Below, piece by piece: positions 1-5,399 of a stretch of DNA of 5,399 bases (position 1 is the first letter of the stretch; each line of letters opens with the position of its first letter). The DNA is from Sedimentibacter sp. (GTDB taxonomy: Bacteria > Bacillota > Clostridia > Tissierellales > Sedimentibacteraceae). The stretch is from assembly GCA_029256005.1 (NCBI GenBank), contig JAQSYS010000143.1, forward strand, positions 1 through 5,399, given 5' to 3'. The translations under genes were made by a program, and so were the position numbers. Below the pieces are notes generated by a model. It was not told the origin of the DNA. It saw only the letters and a list, made by a program, of their open reading frames with translations, and did not search any database.

Positions 1-23
1 ATACCAATTAACCTGATAACGTT

Positions 24-52
24 TTGACATAATGATTTATTTGATTTATAAT
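24..52 (+). promoter_or_regulatory. Consensus vegetative (sigma-A type) promoter of the beta-CASP/activator operon
   Basis: TTGACA at 24-29 and TATAAT at 47-52 match the -35 and -10 consensus hexamers exactly and are separated by the optimal 17 bp. Transcription would start near 59, giving a leader of only about 20 nt before the ribosome binding site. A full consensus match suggests strong basal expression, unless a repressor acts here: a cre-like sequence at 14-27 overlaps the -35 box. No other promoter is evident before the second gene, so this one probably serves both. Confidence 0.85.
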
Positions 53-66
53 GAAATTAACAAATT

Positions 67-74
67 AAAGGAGG
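67..74 (+). promoter_or_regulatory. Strong ribosome binding site for the beta-CASP gene
   Basis: AAAGGAGG is a near-perfect complement to the 16S rRNA 3' end. It sits 6 bases before the ATG at 81, which fixes that start codon. Confidence 0.85.
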
Positions 75-80
75 CATACA

Positions 81-1775
81 ATGAATTTAAGATTTCTAGG
101 AGCAGTGAAAGGCGTTACAGGCTCAAGCCATTTGATACAGTTTATGGATAAAAAAATATTACTTGACTGCGGAATGTTTCAAGGCAAGGATGAAGAATTA
201 AACTTGGAAGAATTTGAATTAAATCCTGCGGATATTGATTATTTATTATTGAGCCACAGTCACATTGACCATAGTGGTAGAATTCCATTGTTGGTTAAAA
301 GAGGATTTAAAGGTGACATATATTGTTCAAAGCCAACATATGACCTATGTGAAATTATGCTGGTAGATTCGGCTCACATTCAAGAAACAGAAGCTGAGTG
401 GAAAAATAAAAAGGCATTGCGTCAAGGCAAAAAACTCATTGAGCCTATGTATACTCAAATCGATGCAATGGAAAGCTTTCAATATTTTAAACCTGTTCAG
501 TATGACCAAATTATAAATATAACAGATGGATTGACTATTAAATTCAATGATGCGGGACATATATTAGGTTCTTCCATCATAGAGATGTGGTTTAATGAAG
601 GTAATGAAAATGTGAAACTGGTTTATTCAGGTGACATAGGCATGCATGATAGACCTATGTTAAAGGATCCATCCAGCATTGAAAAAGCTGATTATGTAAT
701 TATGGAATCAACATATGGTGACAGAGTTCATGATAATATTGAACAGAGAACAGAAGAGCTGATTAATATTATATTAAAAACAACAAAAAGAGGTGGAAGT
801 GTAATTATTCCTTCTTTTGCAGTAGGCAGAACTCAGGAGCTTATATATGAATTGAACAAGTATTATGACAGCAATCTGGAGAAAATAGGTACAAAGGAAA
901 ATGAATTAAAAAAGATTCCTGTATATATTGATTCTCCTCTTGCAACAAAGGCTACAGAAATTTTTAAGAACAATGCTAATGTATTTGATTCCGAAGCTAG
1001 AGGTTATATTATGTCCGGAGACAATCCTCTGGATTTTGAGAACCTTCATTTTACTCAGAGTGCAGAGGAATCTAAGGCACTGAATCTTTCGGTAGAACCA
1101 AAAATAATAATTTCAGCCAGTGGTATGTGTGAAGCTGGAAGGATTAAGCATCACTTGAAGCACAATTTGTGGAGAAAAGAAGCTAGTATTGTTTTTGTTG
1201 GATATCAGGCTGAAGGAACATTAGGTAGAAAACTTGTAGATGGTGAAAAAATTGTTAAGGTTTTAGGTGAAAGCATAAATGTTAAGGCTGAAATACACAA
1301 TGTTGAAGGCTTTTCGGGTCATGCTGACAAAATTGCATTGTTAAATTGGCTTAGAGGGTTCAAGGAAAAGCCAAAAACAGTATTTATAGTTCATGGAGAA
1401 GAAGAGTCTAAGTTGAACTTTGCGAAGGAAGTTAAGGAAACCCTTGGAATAAATTGCATAGTTCCGGAATATAACGTTGGATATGAAATTATGAAATCAA
1501 AAAATGTTGGAGAGGTTTTGGAAGTAGTTCATGTTGAAGAAAATAAAATAACTTCAACTGCATCTGTAAAATCATCTGCAAAAGTAAATATTAAACTCAT
1601 AAATGATTTAATGACTGATTTGGATGAGCTTAAAGAGATTTTCAATCATTCATATGATAATACTAAAAAGTATATGACAGGAAATATTAGCATTGAAGAT
1701 TACAAAAAAATCAACAATACAATAATTGATTTAGAAAATGAATTAATAAATCTTACTATGCTCACAAATGACTAA
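81..1775 (+). CDS. Beta-CASP metallo-beta-lactamase-fold protein, probable ribonuclease (RNA-specificity-domain type)
   Basis: This 564-residue protein is a predicted cytoplasmic zinc-dependent hydrolase with no signal peptide or membrane segment. The metal-binding motifs are complete: D29 (LLDCG), HSHIDH at 59-64, H160 (DAGHILGS) and D185 (YSGDIG). The beta-CASP motifs follow: motif A E209 (ESTYGD), motif B H414 (FSGHAD) and motif C H438 (VHGEE). A His rather than Val at motif C is typical of RNA-processing members such as CPSF-73, not of DNA-repair members such as Artemis. SASGMCEAGRIKHHL at 345-359 is also characteristic of the family. After about residue 490 there is a polar, probably helical tail of about 75 residues with no motif I recognise. 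ATG at 81 follows a strong SD. The gene ends 17 bases before the activator gene, so the two are probably co-transcribed. Endo- or exonuclease activity and the RNA target cannot be told from sequence. Confidence 0.9.
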   Translation: MNLRFLGAVKGVTGSSHLIQFMDKKILLDCGMFQGKDEELNLEEFELNPADIDYLLLSHSHIDHSGRIPLLVKRGFKGDIYCSKPTYDLCEIMLVDSAHIQETEAEWKNKKALRQGKKLIEPMYTQIDAMESFQYFKPVQYDQIINITDGLTIKFNDAGHILGSSIIEMWFNEGNENVKLVYSGDIGMHDRPMLKDPSSIEKADYVIMESTYGDRVHDNIEQRTEELINIILKTTKRGGSVIIPSFAVGRTQELIYELNKYYDSNLEKIGTKENELKKIPVYIDSPLATKATEIFKNNANVFDSEARGYIMSGDNPLDFENLHFTQSAEESKALNLSVEPKIIISASGMCEAGRIKHHLKHNLWRKEASIVFVGYQAEGTLGRKLVDGEKIVKVLGESINVKAEIHNVEGFSGHADKIALLNWLRGFKEKPKTVFIVHGEEESKLNFAKEVKETLGINCIVPEYNVGYEIMKSKNVGEVLEVVHVEENKITSTASVKSSAKVNIKLINDLMTDLDELKEIFNHSYDNTKKYMTGNISIEDYKKINNTIIDLENELINLTMLTND

Positions 1776-1780
1776 CGTTT

Positions 1781-1786
1781 GAGGAG
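1781..1786 (+). promoter_or_regulatory. Ribosome binding site of the sigma-54 activator gene
   Basis: GAGGAG lies 6 bases before the ATG at 1793, inside the 17-base gap after the upstream stop codon. It decides the start over an out-of-frame ATG at 1789. The tight spacing supports co-transcription and possibly translational coupling with the beta-CASP gene. Confidence 0.8.
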
Positions 1787-1792
1787 AAATGC

Positions 1793-3853
1793 ATGAAAAC
1801 ATTAGCTATAGTAAGCTATACAACAGAGTCAGTAAACAGTTATTACAATCAGATTAGAAGCTTATTTGCAGACAAAATAAAAATAAAAAAATACTGTTTA
1901 GAGGATTTTAGTGTGGCAGGTGGTAAAGAGATTGCTGCAGACGTCTTGCTCATTCCATCTTATCACCTGTTTAAAAAAATAAAAAAATTTGTCAATAAGG
2001 ATACAGAATTATTATTTGCAAACAGAACTATTTCCAAGGCAGGTATGGACAAGATCAACAACTTAAAGGAAGGTTCTAAGGTTGTTTTGATAGATGAAAG
2101 TCCTGAAATGGCAGAGCAAATAATTTCTGTTATATATCAGTTGGGAGCAAAGCATATAGAAATTAATTCCTTTTGGTCTAATGAAAGCTCAAAGGAGGAT
2201 GAAATCTATATTATATTAGGGCAGTCAGAATATATTCCCAAAAGCGCAAAAGAAATAATTAATATAGGAAACAGTCTTTTGGATATAAACTCCATAATTG
2301 ACATGGGTACAAAATTTGATATGTTTTCTGTTTTAGACAGACAGGATGTGTTGAGAAGTTATACCGAAATAAAGACTGCAAACTTTGGACTGCTTCAAAT
2401 ATTAGGTCTCACGAACTCCAGAGAAAGCCAGCTTGATATATTGCTTCAGACAATAGATGAAGGAGTTATTGGTATAAATCCTGATGGAAATATATTCTTG
2501 TATAATGAAAATGCGAGAGATATTGTAAAAAGAAAAAATGATGATGTGCTAAATAAAAATGGATTAAAATTATTGCCTGAGATTCCTTTTTTGTATACAT
2601 TGGAGAATTTAAAACCTGTAGAAGAACGGATAATAAAAATTAATGATTATGATGTTGTAGTTTCGGTAAATCCACTTTTGCATTCAAAAAAAATGTACGG
2701 GGCTGTAGCTATTATTAGAAAATATTCTGATTTGGAAAAAAAGGAATACAATTTAAGAAAAAAACTTATAGGTAAAGGGTATGCTGCAAAATACGATTTT
2801 ACAGACATATTTGGGAATAGCGATGCAATAACTGAAAGTAAAAATATTGCTAAAAGAATGTCACTATCTAACTCATCCATATTTATTACCGGAGAAACCG
2901 GAACAGGCAAGGAACTATTTGCACAGGCAATTCACAATAATTCTTTGAGAAAAGAATTTCAATTTGTTCCTGTCAACTGCGGTGCATTTCCGGAGAGTTT
3001 ACTAGAAAGTGAGCTTTTTGGTTATGAGGAGGGAGCATTTACGGGAGCCAGAAAAGGAGGCAAACCTGGCCTGTTTGAATTGGCTCACAATGGAACTCTA
3101 TTTTTGGATGAAATTACTGAGATGCCTATGAACCTTCAGGTAAAGCTGTTAAGGGTGCTACAGGAAAGGGAGGTTGTTAGGCTAGGCGGAGACAGAATAA
3201 TTGATGTTGATATAAGAATTATTGCTGCAACAAATAAAAATATTAAGCAAATGGTAGAAATGGGGGGATTTAGACAGGACTTGTTTTACAGGCTCAATGT
3301 CCTTCCCTTGAAAATTCCTACACTTCGTGACCGAAAGTCAGATATTATAGGTCTAATTGACCATTTGAAAAAATCATTCAACAGTGAATTTATATTGACT
3401 AATAGAGCAAAAGAGAAACTTGTAAATTATAGCTGGAGCGGAAATGTTAGGGAATTAAGAAACTGTGTTGAATATTTGGTCAATCTGGGCTTGAAAGAAA
3501 TTGAAGAAAAAGATCTTCCCATTGATTACATTGAAAAAATACCAGAAGAAAAATTAATTCCATCAGAGCGTGAAATCATTAGAGAATTTGAGAAATTATC
3601 AGGAAACAATCTGAAAAAATATATCTTTATCCTTAATGAATTAAAAACAGCATATGCACAAAATCAAAGACTTGGAAGAAGAAGTATTAGTAATAAAGCA
3701 AAAATTAAAAATATATTTATCAGTGAACAAGAAATAAGGGCAATGCTAGTTAATTTAGAAAAACATGACATGGTGGAAATATCAATCGGTAGAAGTGGGT
3801 CAACAATAACGGATTTTGGTATCAAGGCATTGAGTTGTTTGAAAATGGGTTAA
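1793..3853 (+). CDS. Sigma-54-dependent transcriptional activator (PrpR_N-like sensor, PAS, AAA+, C-terminal winged-helix-like domain)
   Basis: This 686-residue bacterial enhancer-binding protein remodels sigma-54 RNA polymerase using ATP. Residues 1-180 form an alternating alpha/beta region resembling the PrpR N-terminal ligand-sensing domain; this assignment is tentative. A PAS-like domain spans about 210-310 (IDEGVIGINPDGNIFLYNEN). The AAA+ domain (about 335-575) is complete: Walker A GETGTGKE 367-374, the sigma-54-contacting GAFTGA loop 414-419, Walker B GTLFLDE 434-440, sensor I IIAATN 476-481, arginine-finger region FRQDLFYRLN 493-502 and sensor II WSGNVREL 548-555. It should therefore be an active ATPase. 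The C-terminus (about 592-686) is longer than a Fis-type HTH and lacks its pattern; it ends in a helix followed by a beta-wing-like stretch near VEISIGRSGSTITDFG, suggesting a winged helix. There is no receiver domain, so it is a one-component sensor rather than a two-component response regulator. The sigma-54 promoter downstream makes iorA its likely target. Effector unknown; an aryl 2-oxo acid or aromatic amino acid is a guess from context. Confidence 0.93.
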   Translation: MKTLAIVSYTTESVNSYYNQIRSLFADKIKIKKYCLEDFSVAGGKEIAADVLLIPSYHLFKKIKKFVNKDTELLFANRTISKAGMDKINNLKEGSKVVLIDESPEMAEQIISVIYQLGAKHIEINSFWSNESSKEDEIYIILGQSEYIPKSAKEIINIGNSLLDINSIIDMGTKFDMFSVLDRQDVLRSYTEIKTANFGLLQILGLTNSRESQLDILLQTIDEGVIGINPDGNIFLYNENARDIVKRKNDDVLNKNGLKLLPEIPFLYTLENLKPVEERIIKINDYDVVVSVNPLLHSKKMYGAVAIIRKYSDLEKKEYNLRKKLIGKGYAAKYDFTDIFGNSDAITESKNIAKRMSLSNSSIFITGETGTGKELFAQAIHNNSLRKEFQFVPVNCGAFPESLLESELFGYEEGAFTGARKGGKPGLFELAHNGTLFLDEITEMPMNLQVKLLRVLQEREVVRLGGDRIIDVDIRIIAATNKNIKQMVEMGGFRQDLFYRLNVLPLKIPTLRDRKSDIIGLIDHLKKSFNSEFILTNRAKEKLVNYSWSGNVRELRNCVEYLVNLGLKEIEEKDLPIDYIEKIPEEKLIPSEREIIREFEKLSGNNLKKYIFILNELKTAYAQNQRLGRRSISNKAKIKNIFISEQEIRAMLVNLEKHDMVEISIGRSGSTITDFGIKALSCLKMG

Positions 3854-3885
3854 AAGGAATGATACATAACACCCTTTAACCCATT
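3844..3885 (+). terminator. Inverted repeat over the activator stop codon; possible terminator or activator-binding site
   Basis: AATGGGTTAAA (3844-3854) pairs perfectly with TTTAACCCATT (3875-3885). After one A/C mismatch, GG (3856-3857) pairs with CC (3872-3873), leaving a 14-base loop. The left arm contains the TAA stop of the activator gene. A small second hairpin follows (TAATC 3885-3889 with GATTA 3893-3897), then a T-rich stretch from about 3905 to 3920. There is no U-tract directly after the main stem, so this is not a textbook intrinsic terminator. The repeat is centred about 138 bp upstream of the predicted iorA transcription start, a usual distance for an upstream activating sequence, so it might instead, or also, bind the activator. 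Confidence 0.45.
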
Positions 3886-3896
3886 AATCTCTGATT

Positions 3897-3913
3897 ATAA
3901 TAAATTTTATTAT
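3897..3913. repeat. AT-only inverted repeat in the intergenic region
   Basis: ATAATAAA (3897-3904) and TTTATTAT (3906-3913) are perfect complements around a single central T. The repeat is entirely A/T in a low-complexity stretch, so chance is a serious possibility. It could form the U-rich tail of the preceding terminator or a bendable region between an enhancer site and the sigma-54 promoter. Confidence 0.35.
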
Positions 3914-3976
3914 TATTTTTAATTTAAAAGTATTGAAATCTTGGGCTTGTCAATTATGTTTTCAAAAAACCATATA

Positions 3977-3992
3977 TGGCACAATTTATGCA
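3977..3992 (+). promoter_or_regulatory. Sigma-54 (-24/-12) promoter of iorA
   Basis: TGGCAC at 3977-3982, five bases, then ATGCA at 3988-3992 matches the RpoN consensus TGGCAC-N5-TTGCA with one mismatch in the -12 element. The invariant GG (3978-3979) and GC (3990-3991) are exactly 10 bases apart, the strict spacing sigma-54 needs. The predicted start is near 4003, leaving a leader of about 111 nt. The adjacent gene encodes a sigma-54 activator, which strongly supports function. The 10-bp palindrome CCATATATGG (3970-3979) overlaps the -24 element and might be an additional operator. I see no convincing sigma-A promoter in this gap. Confidence 0.85.
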
Positions 3993-4011
3993 TAGATTAA
4001 GGCAGAGTATT

Positions 4012-4101
4012 ATGTCATTTTCTTGTATGAGCATTATAAAGAAAACGTTTATAATTCATCAAGGAAAAGCTTTAGGATTATATAAAATAATTATGATTTG
4101 A
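4012..4101 (+). CDS. Possible small leader ORF upstream of iorA (29 codons from 4012, or 24 from 4027)
   Basis: An ATG at 4012, with a second in-frame ATG at 4027, opens a reading frame that closes at TGA 4099-4101, overlapping the iorA Shine-Dalgarno. The peptide would be short and basic-hydrophobic (starting MSIIKKTF from 4027), with no run of aromatic residues of the kind expected for an attenuator. The ribosome binding site is poor: AAGG at 3999-4002 lies mostly upstream of the predicted transcription start. The position suggests translational coupling, but an ORF this short occurs easily by chance. Confidence 0.2.
   Translation: MSFSCMSIIKKTFIIHQGKALGLYKIIMI
4033..4055 (+). repeat. Inverted repeat in the iorA leader, with a cre-like core
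   Basis: ATTATAAA (4033-4040) and TTTATAAT (4048-4055) are perfect 8-base complements around a 7-base loop, so the leader RNA can form a weak AT-rich hairpin. Nested inside is the 8-bp DNA palindrome AAACGTTT (4043-4050). Read as 4040-4053 this matches the catabolite-responsive element pattern TGWNANCGNTNWCA except at two fixed positions. It lies about 40 bases downstream of the predicted start, where a bound repressor could block elongation. It could be a protein-binding site, an RNA element or chance. Confidence 0.4.
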
Positions 4102-4107
4102 GGAGGG
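4100..4107 (+). promoter_or_regulatory. Strong ribosome binding site that decides the TTG start of iorA
   Basis: GAGGAGGG contains a full AGGAGG (4101-4106) 7 bases before the TTG at 4114. An in-frame TGA at 4099-4101 rules out any earlier start, and the first in-frame ATG (codon 73) would remove the conserved N-terminus. Confidence 0.85.
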
Positions 4108-4113
4108 CTAAAA

Positions 4114-5399
4114 TTGAAAAAATTATTGACAGGAAATGAGGCAATAGCTCGCGGTGCTTATGAAGCTGGCATTCATTATGCAGCTGCTTATCCAGGAACA
4201 CCCAGCACAGAAATATTAGAAAATATCGCGCCATACAAGGAAATAATAGCAGAATGGGCACCTAATGAAAAGGTGGCAGTTGAATCAACAGTTGGAGCAT
4301 GCTATGCAGGTGCAAGAACTTTAACAGCAATGAAGCATGTTGGGTTGAACGTTGCTGCTGACCCGTTCTTTACAATGGGTTACACAGGTGTAAATGGTGG
4401 AATGGTCTTAATAAGTGCGGATGACCCAGGTATGCATTCGTCTCAAAATGAGCAAGATAACAGATATTATGCAAAAATGGCTAAAGTAGCTATGGTAGAG
4501 CCATCAGACAGCCAGGAATGCAAGGATATGGTTAAGACAGCCATTGAAATAAGTGAAAAATATGATGTTTTAGTTATGGTAAGAATGACTACAAGAATTT
4601 GTCACAGCAAATCAGTGGTTGAATTGGGTGAAAGAGTTGAAGTCCCTATAAAACCATATACAAAAGATACTAATAAGTATTTAATTGCTCCTGCAGTTGC
4701 TAAGCAATTGCATTTAAAGGTAGAAAAGAAACTTAAAGAACTTGAAAAGTTCTCCAATGAAACAGAATTAAACTTTATTGATTGGAATGATAAAAAAATA
4801 GGAGTTATTTCTTCAGGTGTTGCTTATCAATATGCAAGAGAAATATTTGGAGATTCTGCTTCTTATTTAAAAATAGGATTTACAAATCCTCTACCAATGA
4901 AAAAAATTAAAAGATTCTCAGAAGAAGTTGATACATTATATGTGGTTGAAGAACTAGAACCATTTATGGAAGAACAAATAAAAGCAGCTGGAATTAAATG
5001 TATTGGCAAGGATATGATACCTAACACATGGGAATTGAATCCGGACATAGTAGAAAAATCATTGCTTGGAACAGAAAAAACTACAATTGACTATGATAAA
5101 ACAATTGCAGTGGGAAGACCACCAACATTATGTGCAGGATGTCCTCACAGAGGATTCTATTATGAATTATCAAAAAGAAAAAATATTATGATTACTGGTG
5201 ACATTGGATGCTATACATTAGGCGGTGCTGAACCATTAAACGCAATGGATACTGTTGTTTGCATGGGCGCAAGTGTAAGTATGGCACATGGTGCGAAAAA
5301 AGTATTTGAGAAAAACAATGATGATAAACGACTTGTTGCAACCATTGGAGATTCAACATTCTTCCATTCTGGTATGAACAGTTTGCTGGATGTTGTTTA
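4114..5399 (+). CDS. iorA: Indolepyruvate:ferredoxin oxidoreductase alpha subunit, 5' part (runs off the window)
   Basis: The enzyme oxidatively decarboxylates aryl 2-oxo acids such as indolepyruvate with CoA, giving the aryl-acetyl-CoA, CO2 and reduced ferredoxin. It works in the cytoplasm as a complex with IorB during amino acid fermentation. The visible 428 residues start at TTG, LKKLLTGNEAIARGAYEAG. The N-terminal pyrimidine-binding-type domain shows YPGTPSTE (26-33), NEKVAVE (51-57; E57 is a candidate thiamine-activating Glu), MKHVGLNVAADP (73-84) and DDPGMHSSQNEQDNR (103-117). A linking domain follows. The thiamine-diphosphate domain has CAGCPHRG (340-347), GDIGCYTLG (362-370) and GDSTFFHSG (412-420), the last being the diphosphate/Mg2+ site. 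The usual length is about 590-650 residues, so the end of this domain and the C-terminal ferredoxin domain with its iron-sulfur cysteines lie beyond the edge. It is transcribed from the sigma-54 promoter at 3977. Substrate preference among aryl pyruvates is not readable here. Confidence 0.95.
   Translation, partial: MKKLLTGNEAIARGAYEAGIHYAAAYPGTPSTEILENIAPYKEIIAEWAPNEKVAVESTVGACYAGARTLTAMKHVGLNVAADPFFTMGYTGVNGGMVLISADDPGMHSSQNEQDNRYYAKMAKVAMVEPSDSQECKDMVKTAIEISEKYDVLVMVRMTTRICHSKSVVELGERVEVPIKPYTKDTNKYLIAPAVAKQLHLKVEKKLKELEKFSNETELNFIDWNDKKIGVISSGVAYQYAREIFGDSASYLKIGFTNPLPMKKIKRFSEEVDTLYVVEELEPFMEEQIKAAGIKCIGKDMIPNTWELNPDIVEKSLLGTEKTTIDYDKTIAVGRPPTLCAGCPHRGFYYELSKRKNIMITGDIGCYTLGGAEPLNAMDTVVCMGASVSMAHGAKKVFEKNNDDKRLVATIGDSTFFHSGMNSLLDVV

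Noticed and set aside
345..560. 71-codon ORF on the - strand
   Set aside because: It lies wholly inside the well-supported beta-CASP gene, shows no recognisable domain and has no independent promoter or SD evidence; it is an antisense shadow.
2647..2910. 87-codon ORF on the - strand
   Set aside because: It is antisense to the PAS/AAA+ junction of the activator, including the Walker A region. Its hydrophobic look comes from the complement of Lys/Glu-rich codons.
3947..3978. Possible sigma-A promoter (TTGTCA at 3947-3952 with a TATATG-like -10 at 3973-3978)
   Set aside because: The -10 match and 20-bp spacing are poor, while the overlapping -24/-12 motif is nearly consensus with exact spacing.
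3956..4000. 14-codon ORF starting at ATG 3956
   Set aside because: It runs through the sigma-54 promoter, upstream of the predicted transcription start, and has no SD.
4003..4113. Riboswitch or T-box in the iorA leader
   Set aside because: I see no T-box sequence, no recognisable aptamer core and no terminator hairpin with a U-tract before the start codon.
4863..5048. 61-codon ORF on the - strand
   Set aside because: It is antisense to iorA coding sequence that aligns with the family throughout; no supporting signals.
1..5399. Mobile element, CRISPR array, toxin-antitoxin or phage defence system
   Set aside because: No transposase, terminal or direct long repeats, spacer arrays or paired small genes are visible; all three genes are regulatory or metabolic and uniform in base composition.

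Overview
The window is AT-rich, with codon use favouring AGA, ATA and A/T-ending codons and strong Shine-Dalgarno sequences of the AGGAGG type. Gene content and style suggest a low-GC anaerobic Firmicute (Clostridia or Tissierellia-like). The genus cannot be fixed from the sequence alone. All three genes lie on the + strand.

Region 1 (1-3885) looks like a two-gene operon. A consensus vegetative promoter (TTGACA, 17 bp, TATAAT) and a short leader drive a beta-CASP metallo-beta-lactamase-fold protein, probably a ribonuclease (81-1775). Seventeen bases later comes a sigma-54 enhancer-binding activator (1793-3853). The activator has an N-terminal sensor resembling PrpR_N, a PAS-like domain, a complete AAA+ domain with GAFTGA, and a C-terminus that looks like a winged helix rather than the usual Fis-type helix-turn-helix. 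An inverted repeat overlapping the activator's stop codon is a possible terminator.

Region 2 (3854-4113) is a 260-base intergenic region. It holds a clear -24/-12 (sigma-54) promoter at 3977-3992, a predicted leader RNA of about 111 nt with an inverted repeat, and a possible small leader ORF whose stop overlaps the next ribosome binding site.

Region 3 (4114 to the window edge) is the 5' two thirds of iorA, the alpha subunit of indolepyruvate:ferredoxin oxidoreductase, starting with TTG. iorB probably follows outside the window.

The simplest reading is a local regulatory circuit. A vegetatively expressed activator senses a metabolite and, with sigma-54 RNA polymerase, switches on the adjacent iorA operon for ferredoxin-linked oxidation of aryl 2-oxo acids from aromatic amino acid fermentation. 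The role of the co-transcribed beta-CASP protein is unexplained. No mobile element, CRISPR array, tRNA or rRNA was seen. The most interesting points are the sigma-54 promoter beside its likely cognate activator, the atypical DNA-binding domain, and the structured iorA leader.
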